In this document: positions 22,570-31,768 of the stretch, piece by piece
Layout: each line of letters starts with the position of its first letter
Numbering within the stretch: the first letter of the stretch is position 1
Assembly: GCA_949289155.1 (NCBI GenBank)
Contig: CASEMX010000046.1
Span: forward strand, 1 to 37,643
Origin: an uncultured Parabacteroides sp.
Lineage (GTDB): Bacteria > Bacteroidota > Bacteroidia > Bacteroidales > Tannerellaceae
Reading direction: 5' to 3'
DNA length: 37,643 nt
The notes under the pieces: model-generated
The model's database searches: none
What the model was told of the DNA's origin: nothing
The model's input: only the letters and a program-made list of their open reading frames with translations
Position numbers and translations under genes: made by a program

Positions 22570-23649
22570 ATGACTAATAATTATTGTGTTATTTTAGCCG
22601 GCGGTATTGGTAGCAGATTTTGGCCGTTCAGTCGGGAAACATATCCGAAACAATTTCTTGATTTCTTTGGTACGGGGCGTTCCTTATTGCAAATAACTTA
22701 CGACCGTTTTGCAAAAATTATTCCGACGGAGAACATATATATCGCCACGAATGAGTCATATGCAGATTTAGTCAAGCAACAATTGCCTCAATTAAGGGAT
22801 AATCAGGTGCTCTTAGAGCCGACGCGCCGCAATACTGCCCCATGTATTGCATACGCGGCTTACCATATCCAAGCGATTAACCCGAATGCGAATATTGTCG
22901 TAGCCCCTTCTGATCATTTAATCTTAAAAGAGGACATTTTCTTGGAAGATGTACGGAAAGGGCTGGAATTTGTCAAAGAACATGACGCTTTGTTGACTAT
23001 GGGGATTCGTCCGAGCCGCCCGGAAACCGGTTACGGATATATTCAAAGTTGCGATTTGACAACAGATGGAATCACGAAAGTAAAGACATTCACGGAGAAA
23101 CCGAATCCGGAATTGGCTAAAATCTTCTATGAAAGTGGAGAATTCTTCTGGAATTCGGGAATTTTCATGTGGAATGTCAATGCCATTATCGATGCATTCC
23201 ATAAATATCTGCCGGAAATCGCCGTACGTTTCGATTTAGGTGCGCCCATTTTCAACACGCCTGAGGAACATGCGTTCATCCATCAGAATTTTCCTTATTG
23301 CTTAAATATCTCCATCGATTACGGAATCATGGAAAAGGCCGAAAATGTCTATATGCTTTGCATCGATATTGGTTGGGCAGATTTAGGGACTTGGGGCTCT
23401 CTGTTCGATATGGCGGACAAAGATAAAAAAGGCAATGCCCCGCTGAAGAGCACTGCTTTGTTATATGAAAGCAGTGGGAATGTGATTGCGTTGAACGATT
23501 CAAACCGGCTGGCAGTCATACAAGGCTTGCATGATTATATAATCGCTGAATCGGGCAATGTGCTTTTAATCTGCAAACGCGAAGACGAACCGCGAATCAA
23601 AGAGTTCATGGCTGACGCGCAATTGAAGTTTGGAAAGGAATTCAGTTAA
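22570..23649 (+). CDS. manC: Mannose-1-phosphate guanylyltransferase
   Basis: This enzyme makes GDP-mannose from mannose-1-phosphate and GTP, feeding polysaccharide, O-glycan and GDP-fucose synthesis. The 359-residue protein has the nucleotidyltransferase loop LAGGIGSRFWPFSRETYPKQF, EPTRRNTAPCIAYAA, PSDHLI, TGYGYIQ, FTEKPN and WNSGIFMWN, all typical. Only the transferase domain is present; there is no C-terminal mannose-6-phosphate isomerase domain, so it is of the short type. It is a single-gene unit between the tRNA-Leu promoter and its own terminator. Confidence 0.95.
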   Translation: MTNNYCVILAGGIGSRFWPFSRETYPKQFLDFFGTGRSLLQITYDRFAKIIPTENIYIATNESYADLVKQQLPQLRDNQVLLEPTRRNTAPCIAYAAYHIQAINPNANIVVAPSDHLILKEDIFLEDVRKGLEFVKEHDALLTMGIRPSRPETGYGYIQSCDLTTDGITKVKTFTEKPNPELAKIFYESGEFFWNSGIFMWNVNAIIDAFHKYLPEIAVRFDLGAPIFNTPEEHAFIHQNFPYCLNISIDYGIMEKAENVYMLCIDIGWADLGTWGSLFDMADKDKKGNAPLKSTALLYESSGNVIALNDSNRLAVIQGLHDYIIAESGNVLLICKREDEPRIKEFMADAQLKFGKEFS

Positions 23650-23675
23650 CGCCGATTCCGAACTAAGGATATTTG

Positions 23676-23720
23676 CAAAAAAATAGCCGATATTTCTCAG
23701 AAAATATCGGTTATTTTTTT
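23676..23720 (+). terminator. Terminator after manC
   Basis: AAAAAAATAGCCGATATTT pairs with AAAATATCGGTTATTTTTTT across a 5-base loop (CTCAG), ending in seven or more T. The GATAT/ATATC core resembles that of the terminator at 22122-22164. Confidence 0.88.
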
Positions 23721-23798
23721 GGACGAAATACATTGACGGTTTTATTTAGTTCTTCAGCTATCTCTTTCAGATACACTTACTTTTTGCGCTTTAGGAGA

Positions 23799-24965
23799 TT
23801 ACTTAAAGAGCAACGGAGCGAACTCATAAAGGCAACGGCTCCAAGTATGCCACTCGTGATATGTATTCGGCGATTCATAAAATATCGTCTTTATTCCGAT
23901 ATCTTCCAATTTCTTCTTCGAATCGAGCGCCATATCATGGAATGCTTTCTCTCCGCTACCTGCACCAAACCAAAATACTTTGATTTTCTGATTAAACTCA
24001 TCCGGATTAGCAAAAGCATTATTGAACGCTGTCCGCGGATTATCCATAACCCCACCAACAAGAGCCGCACTGAAAGCGCCGATATAGGAAAACATATCGA
24101 TATTATTCAATCCCATAAATAAAGTCTGGAAACCTCCCATAGACAAACCGGCTATGGCGCGGTTTTCACGTCCGGACTTGATTCGATAAAAAGACTCCAT
24201 CGTCGGAATAATATCTTGTTTATAGACGTCCATCAATATTTCGGCTCGCTTCTGCGCTGTCTTGGAAGTAAAACCGGGATTCCCTTTCTCATTTCGCGCC
24301 ACGGCATAACCATTATCCATGACTACTACCATCGGCTGGGCTTTCTTTTCGGCTATCAAATTGTCCAAAATAAAATTCATTCTGCCCTGCAAAGACCATC
24401 CCCGTTCATTTTCTCCTGCCCCATGGAGCAGATATAAGATAGGATACCTTTCCGAAGTATTCGCATCGTATCCGGCGGGGGTATAAACATAGGCTCGCCG
24501 CCATTTCCCGGTTACTTGCGAAAAATACCAGTGTTCACGCACCATTCCATGAGGCACATCTTTACATTCCAAGAAATCTTCATTCGGAGTAGCCGCATAT
24601 AATCCGCTTACCGGATGGCTATACCCAAAATACGCCGCACTGAATGGGTCATTTACCTGAATGCCATCCACCATGAACCAATAATAATGGAATCCCGGCG
24701 TCACATTCGACAACGTAGCTGTCCAATTTCCCTCCTCATCCTTTATCAAATCTACAGGTTCTTTAGAGAATCCTTCGCCTCCACAAACTTGTACTTTTTT
24801 AGCATCCGGAGCTTTCAATTGCACGCGGACTTGCCCATCCGAAGTAATCTGAGGATATTCACAACCGGGGAGATTAGACCAAGCCGGCTCAAATTGGTTT
24901 TGAGCCCTACCGACCATTCCTATACAAACAGCCGCACATAGGAGAAATAACTTTTTTGTTTTCAT
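23799..24965 (-). CDS. Exported CE1-type esterase with N-terminal CBM48-like domain
   Basis: The 388-residue protein has a signal peptide (residues 1-21, ending GRAQ). An E-set/CBM48-like beta-sandwich follows at about 35-125 (VRVQLKAPDAKKVQVCGG, GFHYYWFMVDG). An esterase-D/feruloyl-esterase alpha/beta hydrolase domain covers about 150-388. The nucleophile is S275 in GLSMGG; LLHGAGENERGW forms the oxyanion region, and the catalytic histidine is in YHEWHTW near the C-terminus. Such enzymes remove acyl or feruloyl groups from hemicelluloses. It is divergent from susC-susD, with array 3 in between, and probably belongs to the same locus. Confidence 0.9.
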   Translation of the reverse strand: MKTKKLFLLCAAVCIGMVGRAQNQFEPAWSNLPGCEYPQITSDGQVRVQLKAPDAKKVQVCGGEGFSKEPVDLIKDEEGNWTATLSNVTPGFHYYWFMVDGIQVNDPFSAAYFGYSHPVSGLYAATPNEDFLECKDVPHGMVREHWYFSQVTGKWRRAYVYTPAGYDANTSERYPILYLLHGAGENERGWSLQGRMNFILDNLIAEKKAQPMVVVMDNGYAVARNEKGNPGFTSKTAQKRAEILMDVYKQDIIPTMESFYRIKSGRENRAIAGLSMGGFQTLFMGLNNIDMFSYIGAFSAALVGGVMDNPRTAFNNAFANPDEFNQKIKVFWFGAGSGEKAFHDMALDSKKKLEDIGIKTIFYESPNTYHEWHTWSRCLYEFAPLLFK

Positions 24966-25059
24966 TTACATGATATTAAGATTGCTCTGCTAAAATACAT
25001 ATTTTAAGTACAACCCACAATATCTTTCACCATTTATTAACCTATCTTATTTATCAGCC

Positions 25060-25375
25060 ACAGGGATATGAAATTTCCTGCTAAAAAATTCATCTTACCA
25101 ACGGAAATATGAAATTTTTCGCCAAAAATTCATCCTGACGACGGAAATATGAAATTTCTCGCTAAAAAATTCATCCTGCTGACGGAAATATGAAATTTTG
25201 ACCTTAAAAATTCATCTTTCAGACTGAAATATGAAATTTTTCGTGGAAAATTCATCTTCCAGACTGGAATGTGAAATTTTTCGTGAAAAATTCATCCTCC
25301 AGACTGGAATATGAAATTTCTCGTGAAAAATTCATATTTCAGACTGGAATATGAACAAATGACCTTATGAATTTA
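25060..25375. repeat. Tandem array 3: eight 40-41-bp units, ATGAAATTTTT hairpins
   Basis: The core ATGAAAT recurs at 25068, 25109, 25149, 25190, 25231, 25271 (GTG), 25311 and 25351, giving steps of 41, 40, 41, 41, 40, 40 and 40 bp. In each unit ATGAAATTTTTC is followed after 2-3 bases by the inverted AAAAATTCAT, making an AT-rich hairpin with a bulged A. A CC-AGACTGGAAT or CTGACGGAAAT spacer joins units. Unit sequence drifts from left (CTGACGG) to right (CAGACTGG), and the last unit is degenerate. The array fills most of the 540-bp region between the divergent esterase and susC genes and ends about 75 bp before the susC -33 box. Confidence 0.95.
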
Positions 25376-25450
25376 TATTCCATTTGAGCGCATTCTTTTT
25401 GCGTGCAACAAAAACCCCAAAACAGTAATAGGATTGTTTCGCTTTAGAAA

Positions 25451-25480
25451 TTTGCATGTAATACCACGAGCGTACTTTTG
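25451..25480 (+). promoter_or_regulatory. Promoter of susC-susD
   Basis: TTTG at 25451-25454 and TACTTTTG at 25473-25480 are 18 bp apart, close to the ideal spacing. The susC start codon is 25 bp downstream. Confidence 0.8.
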
Positions 25481-25505
25481 CCGCATAAATTTTAATTAAA
25501 AAAAT

Positions 25506-28500
25506 ATGGTATCTAAATTCAAAAGATTGATGGGCGGACAAGAGAAACGAGTGCTGGCCGGTGCTGCGTTTTTACTTGTGAATGCTTGGGCTTCTGCGCA
25601 GAGCAGCAAAATAATCGGAACAGTCAAAGATGCTAATGGAGAGCCTCTGATTGGGGTAAGTGTTATAGAAAAAGGCACGAACAATGGAACAGTAACAGAT
25701 ATTGACGGAAATTATGTCCTTGAGGTCAATCCTGATGCTAAACTTTTATTCTCGTATGTAGGATATACCGCACAAGAAGTTAACGCGGCTTCGGGGAAGG
25801 TAGTCGTTTTGCAAGAAGATAACAAAGTATTGAGCGAGGTGGTCGTTGTAGGTTACGGAACCATGCGGCGTAAAGATGTGACCAGTTCTATTACGACCAT
25901 CAAATCAGAAGATTTGAATATAGGAGTTGTAACGACTCCGGGGCAGATGCTTCAAGGCAAAGTACCCGGTTTGGTGGTTTCAGCAAGCAGCGACCCGAAT
26001 GCTACGCCCTCCATTACTTTGCGAGGCGCTTCCACACTCCGCACCGGTGAAGCAATGGAGCCCTATTATATTGTAGATGGTATTCCCGGTGTTGACCTTT
26101 CGTTGGTTTCTCCGGATGATATTGAGACAATCGATGTCTTACGCGATGCCACAGCAACGGCTATTTACGGTTCGAAGGCAGCCAATGGCGTTATTATCAT
26201 TACTACGAAAAAAGGGAAAGAAGGCACAGCGCATATCAGCTATAACGGTTATGTAGCATTCGAAAAAGTAGCCAAGAACTTGGATTTGGCTACAGCTACC
26301 GATTTGCGCAACTATGCTGCCGCTAACAATTTTGAATTGACCAGCGACAAAGGCGCAGATACCGATTGGCAAAAAGAGGTTCAGCGTACCGGCGTCTCTC
26401 ATAACCACAATATTTCAGTCAGTGGAGGAAATGCAAAATCGAACTACAATGTCAGTTTAAACTACATGAATCACGAGGGCGTTGTCCATGGGACGGATAT
26501 GGAGCGTTTTACAGCCAGAGCATTTGGGCAATCGACTGTATTAAAAGACCATTTAACCCTTTCGCTGGGCGTGAATGCCAGCCAGACGACCAGCAATGAG
26601 ATTCCGACAGGAGGCTCCGGCGCGAGTGTTACGGATGCGATGGTTTATTATTCCCCACTCCAACCTATCAAGAATGAAGATGGCACTTGGTTCCGTTCGA
26701 ATAGCGTTTCCCAGTACTATAATCCGCTGTCTATGATTAATGAAGATATACAGAATACGGTATATAAGCGGATGCAGGTTACCGGTAAAGCAGACCTTAA
26801 GATTATAGACGGACTGACTTGGAGCGCAAACTTCTCTTATCAGACAGACCAAAGCACAGAAAGCATATATCATTCTACACAGTCTCAAATCGTCAACAGC
26901 AACGGCGAAGCAACACGCAACACCTTCTTTAACAATGAGACCGTATTCGAAACGTATGGTAATTATCAGAAAAATTTCAATGACAAACATCGTTTAGGCT
27001 TGATGGTCGGTTATTCTTGGGAAGAAAACAACACGAATGACGGCTTTGGCGTAACCGTCAAAAATTTCTATAACGACTATGTCAAATATTACAATTTGAC
27101 TTACGCGAATACGATTGATGGAATGAACGGCGTAGAGAGCGGAGCTGAGTCCACCTTGCGTATGATTTCGTTCTACGGTCGTGCGAACTACTCGTTTGAC
27201 AACAGATACAACATTCAAGCAACTATCCGTAGGGATGGCTCTTCTGCTTTCGGTGCGAATAACCGTTGGGCAACGTTTCCTTCTATTTCTGCAGCGTGGC
27301 GCTTGAGTGAAGAAAGCTTTATAAAGAACTTGCATGTTTTTGATGACTTGAAGTTCCGTATCGGTTATGGCGTGAGCGGTAACTCTTTAGGATTTGATGC
27401 TTACACTGCACTCCAGACTTATGGCGTTTCCGGATGGTTCCAATATACGGATGCCAACGGGGTAACGACCAATATGCACACATTGGGAGCCAATAGTAAT
27501 TCCAATCCGGATTTGAAATGGGAACGTACCGGTATGTTCAATGCCGGTTTGGATTTCGGATTCTTCAAAAATCGTCTTTCCGGAACAATCGAATATTATG
27601 ACAAACGGACTTCCGACTTGATTTACTATTATCCGGTTTCGACCAATCGATATCCGTTCGGAGAGATGACAGCTAATGTAGGAGATATCAGCAACAAAGG
27701 TATTGAACTCACAATTAATGCCATCCCTGTTCAAACAAATGATTTCTCGTGGAATACGACGTTGAATCTTTCCCACAACAAGAATGTGGTCGAGAAACTG
27801 TCTAACCAAACTTATTCAGTCAGCTACATTCCGCAAGCCGATTCAAACGTTGCCGGCAACAGTGGTGTATATGTACAACGCATCATGGAAGGATGCCCTA
27901 TCGGACAGTTCTATACTTATGAATGGGCAGGATATAATGAAGACGGCATCTCGCAATTCTATGTACACGACCCGGAAACAGGCGAACGTACAGGAGAAAC
28001 CACCACAACTCCGGTAGAAACAGACCAAACTAAAACCGGAAGTGCCCAGCCGAAATTAACGTATGGATGGAATAATACATTGACCTACAAGAAATGGTCC
28101 TTAAATCTGTTCTTTCAAGGTGTGTTAGGAAATAAGATTTTCAACGCATTGCGTGCACAATACAACTCTGTCAATCTGATTCCTCAAGGGAAGAATGTTT
28201 TGAAGGAAGCTTTGACTGATCAAAAGTATGGCGATGTCAATTCTCAGTATCCTTCTGACAGATACATTGAAAATGGCAGTTATCTGCGTTTAGGGACATT
28301 GACGCTCTCTTATAATTTCGGTAATATCTCGGATTGGGTAAGTAATTTGTCTGTTTACGCAACATGCAATAACGTATTCACGATTACCGGTTACAAAGGT
28401 TCTGATCCGGAAGTCGATTTAGGAGGTCTGACTCCGGGCGTTGAATGGCGTGATAATTACTATCCCCAAACACGTACATTTATGATTGGAATGAAGGTTA

Positions 28501-28508
28501 ATTTCTAA
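25506..28508 (+). CDS. SusC-like TonB-dependent outer-membrane transporter
   Basis: This 1000-residue protein imports an oligosaccharide or other large nutrient across the outer membrane with TonB energy. A signal peptide ends near residue 32 (ASAQ). Residues 35-105 are the carboxypeptidase-D regulatory-like domain (GTVKDANGEPLIGVSV, SYVGY). SEVVVVGYG at 110-118 is the SusC-family signature, followed by the plug (LRDATATAIYGSKAANGVIIITTKKG) and the 22-stranded barrel. The chain ends in aromatic F, as expected for outer-membrane assembly. It is a standard SusC and is followed 20 bp later by its SusD partner. No anti-sigma-factor or hybrid sensor is in the window, so its regulation is not evident. 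Confidence 0.97.
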   Translation: MVSKFKRLMGGQEKRVLAGAAFLLVNAWASAQSSKIIGTVKDANGEPLIGVSVIEKGTNNGTVTDIDGNYVLEVNPDAKLLFSYVGYTAQEVNAASGKVVVLQEDNKVLSEVVVVGYGTMRRKDVTSSITTIKSEDLNIGVVTTPGQMLQGKVPGLVVSASSDPNATPSITLRGASTLRTGEAMEPYYIVDGIPGVDLSLVSPDDIETIDVLRDATATAIYGSKAANGVIIITTKKGKEGTAHISYNGYVAFEKVAKNLDLATATDLRNYAAANNFELTSDKGADTDWQKEVQRTGVSHNHNISVSGGNAKSNYNVSLNYMNHEGVVHGTDMERFTARAFGQSTVLKDHLTLSLGVNASQTTSNEIPTGGSGASVTDAMVYYSPLQPIKNEDGTWFRSNSVSQYYNPLSMINEDIQNTVYKRMQVTGKADLKIIDGLTWSANFSYQTDQSTESIYHSTQSQIVNSNGEATRNTFFNNETVFETYGNYQKNFNDKHRLGLMVGYSWEENNTNDGFGVTVKNFYNDYVKYYNLTYANTIDGMNGVESGAESTLRMISFYGRANYSFDNRYNIQATIRRDGSSAFGANNRWATFPSISAAWRLSEESFIKNLHVFDDLKFRIGYGVSGNSLGFDAYTALQTYGVSGWFQYTDANGVTTNMHTLGANSNSNPDLKWERTGMFNAGLDFGFFKNRLSGTIEYYDKRTSDLIYYYPVSTNRYPFGEMTANVGDISNKGIELTINAIPVQTNDFSWNTTLNLSHNKNVVEKLSNQTYSVSYIPQADSNVAGNSGVYVQRIMEGCPIGQFYTYEWAGYNEDGISQFYVHDPETGERTGETTTTPVETDQTKTGSAQPKLTYGWNNTLTYKKWSLNLFFQGVLGNKIFNALRAQYNSVNLIPQGKNVLKEALTDQKYGDVNSQYPSDRYIENGSYLRLGTLTLSYNFGNISDWVSNLSVYATCNNVFTITGYKGSDPEVDLGGLTPGVEWRDNYYPQTRTFMIGMKVNF

Positions 28509-28528
28509 TAAACAAAAAAGATACGACA

Positions 28529-30160
28529 ATGAATAATTACATAAAAACTTTGTTTGCCGCAACAGTTCTTTCCATGACGGCAAGTTGTACTGACTTGGAT
28601 GTAGAAGTGAAATCCCAATATACGGAATACCCAACAGAATCAGAGGTCGCTCTTGAAGCTAAAATGGCGGATGTTTATTATGCTTTCCGAAACGCATTGG
28701 GGAATAATTATAATCGTTATCAGACCTTTTCTTCTGATGAAGCTACAGGTCTCAGTTTTGATGGCGACTATTATGACGGAGCAGAGAATGTAAATCCGAC
28801 TCTGCACAATTTCAAGGCAGAAGATGGTCCGCTCAACTATTGGGCAGATTTATCAAGTGGCATCACCCGTTGTAATCGCACTATCAATGAGTTGGAAGCA
28901 GGTGAAGAAAATAGCATGATTGACACTTATATTGCATCGACCCGGGTAATGAGAGCGTTTTATCACTTCATCCTGATGGATAGCTATGGCGATGTACCTA
29001 TTTTGAACCGGCTGTATGACGAAGATGAAGCTATCGAACGCAGCCCACGTAAAGAGGTCGCTGAATTTATCGAAAGCGAAATCTTGGAAGCTCTGCCGTA
29101 TCTTTCAGCAGAAAACAATGCTGCCACTTACGGCAAGCCCAACAAATGGATGGCCGAAGCTTTATTGGTAAAACTTTACATCAACTGGGCAGTTTATACT
29201 TGTGGCGATGTGACCACATACGATGCAGCTTCTTCTCCTAACAGTAAGTTGAACGATTGTGTCAAATATTGTGATGACATCATCAATAGCGGACTTTTCA
29301 ATCTGAATGATAGTTACCGCAGCAAATTTATGTATGACAATGGGGCTCACATTGCAGATTTCATCTATGCAATGCCTTACGATTGCATCAACCAGCAAGG
29401 ATTGCTTTATGGTCGTTACCGTACCTTCCGGCGCATCGATGACGGTTCTCCTTTCGGCTATTATGGAGGAGAGATGGTCAACTCTTGTGCAGGTATTGTG
29501 GCCATGAATCCTGAATTTGCCGACCTTTTCACATTGGAAGGCGATGAAAGAAACGAAGCTGTTTTGGGAGGCAAAGTATTTGTGCATGACGCAATCACGG
29601 GCCAAGCCACCGATATCCCTTATATTTATAATGGTGAACAATTGGAATTTACCAAAACTATCACTTTAAAAGCCGGAGGTGAAGAACAGCTGAATGCCGG
29701 TGCTGATGCGAACGGATGGCGCCAAGGTTATCGTTCTATCAAGTTCTACCCGAATCCGAGTGAGTATTCGCAATACAGCCGCAACCAAAGCAATGATGTG
29801 CCTATTTTCCGGTATGCAGATATTCTGCTAACCAAAGCGGAGGCTCTCTTGCGGGGAGCTAATGCTACGGGACAGGATACTCCGCTGTCGTTGTTCAACC
29901 AAATCAGAAGTTATGTCAATGCGCCGTTGCTCGACCATACTCCTTCGTTGGAGGAACTGCTTGACGAACGCGGACGCGAATTCTTCGATGAGAGTTGGCG
30001 TCGGAATGATATGATTCGTTTTGGAACATTTGAGAACGAGTATGGTTTCCATCGGCATGATTTCCCAAACGCGAATTTTGACAAAACACGCCGGATTTTC
30101 CCGGTTCCGCAAGATGTGTTGAATGAAAATACCAATTGGAAACAAAATCCGGGATATTAA
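28529..30160 (+). CDS. SusD-like surface nutrient-binding lipoprotein
   Basis: The 543-residue protein has a lipoprotein signal with lipobox LSMTASC (C20). It is the lid of the SusC transporter, binding substrate at the cell surface. The SusD/RagB fold is visible: TPR-like helices (FYHFILMDSYGDVPIL at about 148), and the C-terminal block RYADILLTKAEALLRGAN followed by LDERGREFFDESWRRNDMIRFG and the closing FPVPQDVLNENTNWKQNPGY. The pair forms one operon that ends at the terminator at 30175. The ligand is not predictable from sequence. Confidence 0.96.
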   Translation: MNNYIKTLFAATVLSMTASCTDLDVEVKSQYTEYPTESEVALEAKMADVYYAFRNALGNNYNRYQTFSSDEATGLSFDGDYYDGAENVNPTLHNFKAEDGPLNYWADLSSGITRCNRTINELEAGEENSMIDTYIASTRVMRAFYHFILMDSYGDVPILNRLYDEDEAIERSPRKEVAEFIESEILEALPYLSAENNAATYGKPNKWMAEALLVKLYINWAVYTCGDVTTYDAASSPNSKLNDCVKYCDDIINSGLFNLNDSYRSKFMYDNGAHIADFIYAMPYDCINQQGLLYGRYRTFRRIDDGSPFGYYGGEMVNSCAGIVAMNPEFADLFTLEGDERNEAVLGGKVFVHDAITGQATDIPYIYNGEQLEFTKTITLKAGGEEQLNAGADANGWRQGYRSIKFYPNPSEYSQYSRNQSNDVPIFRYADILLTKAEALLRGANATGQDTPLSLFNQIRSYVNAPLLDHTPSLEELLDERGREFFDESWRRNDMIRFGTFENEYGFHRHDFPNANFDKTRRIFPVPQDVLNENTNWKQNPGY

Positions 30161-30174
30161 TCTCCATAACTATC

Positions 30175-30217
30175 GCCTCTGCTTAGGATAAATTACCGCA
30201 AGCAGAGGCTTTTTTTA
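30175..30217 (+). terminator. Terminator after susD
   Basis: GCCTCTGCTT (30175-30184) pairs perfectly with AAGCAGAGGC (30200-30209), with a 15-base loop and a run of seven T. The next gene starts 10 bp later, so that gene depends on read-through or on a promoter inside this region. Confidence 0.92.
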
Positions 30218-30226
30218 TTTTCTTAT

Positions 30227-31426
30227 ATGATGAAAAAGATAGCTTTAATCATTTGCTGCATAACCACGATAGTTTTTTCGCTGTCGGCCGCGCAGCCACT
30301 AAAGTGCGATACCATCAGTTATGAACAGATGGGCGGAATCTATTATGCATACCATTACGATAGCGCGACCGTCTATACTCCTGCCCCGCAAGGATACACA
30401 CCTTTTTATATCAGCCACTTCGGACGGCACGGTTCGCGTTGGTTGCCCTCTGATGAACGATATCTGTGGGTAATGGAGCAATTCGCGGATACGGCCAACC
30501 TTACGCAGTTAGGGCACGATGTCCGTCGGCGAATGCAAAAGATTTGGGAGGATGCAAAAGGCAGAGGCGGAGATTTGACTGCATTAGGCGCCATGCAACA
30601 TGCTGAGATAGCCAACCGAATGTATCATTCTTGGCCGGAGATATTCAAAGATAGTGCCATGATTTCGGCACGCTCAAGCATTGTGGGACGTTGCGTATTG
30701 AGCATGACTTCATTTCTGCTCAAACTGCAATCGCTGAATCCCCGATTGCAGATAACGGCCGAATCCCACCGACGTTTCATGCCCTATATCGCTTACTCTT
30801 CCCCTCAAATGGATTCGTTGATTGCCCGTACGCCGCGTACCATCAAGGTTTCGCCAAATCGGTTGATGGCATCGCTATTTATCCATCCGGAGCGGATTGC
30901 GGAGCCGATGAACCTGCTGAGTGAACTGCATTGCATTGCCTCCGACATGCAAAATGTGAATATCGGCGTCTCGCTCTATGACCTGTTTACCCCTGAAGAA
31001 ATGCGCGCCGTGTATGAGGCGAGCAATCTGAATATGTGGACATGCAACAGCCGCAATCCGGTGAGCGGCGACATTCCTATCCACTCTGCCCTTTCTCTTT
31101 GGGAAAATATCGTGGAATCTGCTGATAAGGCAATTGCCGAAGGGACTCCGCAGGCGACGTTACGCTTCGGACATGACACGAGCCTCTATCGGCTCCTGAC
31201 GCTATTGGGATTGTTCCCTGACGAACAGCGCATGGACAGGATTATTCCTATGGCAGCCAACTTGATGATGGTGTTTTATCATAATAATGAAGGAAATATA
31301 GTGGTGAAGTTCCTCCACAACGAGAAAGAAATCCGGTTGCCTATGGAAAGCCGCATGTCGCCCTATTATGATTGGGAATGCATCAAACAGCAATACGCCT
31401 TTCCCGCATCTACGCTCAACGAATGA
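30227..31426 (+). CDS. Exported histidine acid phosphatase (MINPP/phytase-like)
   Basis: The 399-residue protein has a signal peptide of about 22 residues (ending SAAQ); the ATG at 30230 is an equally good start. The catalytic motif HFGRHGSRW is at about 64-72 (R67, H68 nucleophile, G69) and the distal HD motif is in LRFGHDTSLY at about 303. This pattern and length fit the branch-2 histidine phosphatases related to Bacteroides MINPP, which hydrolyse inositol phosphates. Substrate assignment is inference. It follows susCD across a strong terminator, so it may be expressed by partial read-through. Its stop is about 35 bp before array 4. Confidence 0.88.
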   Translation: MMKKIALIICCITTIVFSLSAAQPLKCDTISYEQMGGIYYAYHYDSATVYTPAPQGYTPFYISHFGRHGSRWLPSDERYLWVMEQFADTANLTQLGHDVRRRMQKIWEDAKGRGGDLTALGAMQHAEIANRMYHSWPEIFKDSAMISARSSIVGRCVLSMTSFLLKLQSLNPRLQITAESHRRFMPYIAYSSPQMDSLIARTPRTIKVSPNRLMASLFIHPERIAEPMNLLSELHCIASDMQNVNIGVSLYDLFTPEEMRAVYEASNLNMWTCNSRNPVSGDIPIHSALSLWENIVESADKAIAEGTPQATLRFGHDTSLYRLLTLLGLFPDEQRMDRIIPMAANLMMVFYHNNEGNIVVKFLHNEKEIRLPMESRMSPYYDWECIKQQYAFPASTLNE

Positions 31427-31460
31427 TGGCAATCTGCATCGGAATGCGCCAAAATATCCA

Positions 31461-31768
31461 TTGAGGGTCCTCAATCAGGGTCTCGCCGCGAAAAAATGCC
31501 ATTTGAGGACCCTCAATTGGGGTTCCGCCACGAAAAGATGCCATTTGAGGACCCTCAATCGGGGTTCCGCCACGAAAAGATGCCATTTGAGGACCCTCAA
31601 TCGGGGTTCCGCCGCGAAAAAATGCCATTTGAGGACCCTCAATCGGGGTTCCGCCGCGAAAAAATGCCATTTGAGGGGCCTCAATCGGGGTTCCGCCACG
31701 AAAAGATGCCATTTGAGGGGCCTCAATCGGGGTTCCGCCACGAAAAGATGCCATTTGAGGGGCCTCAA
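31461..31768. repeat. Tandem array 4: eight 42-bp units, TTGAGG hairpins
   Basis: TTGAGGnnCCTCAA occurs at 31461, 31503, 31545, 31587, 31629, 31671, 31713 and 31755, an exact 42-bp period. The six-base stem is invariant while the central pair changes in blocks: GT, then AC four times, then GG three times. The rest of the unit holds CGGGGTTCCG and GAAAA(A/G)ATGCC. A second polymorphism (CCGCG-AAAAAA versus CCACG-AAAAGA) is also ordered in blocks, pointing to duplication of several units at once. Because 42 is divisible by three, both strands show open repetitive frames; I regard these as by-products. It lies between the convergent phosphatase and lolC/E genes. Confidence 0.95.
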
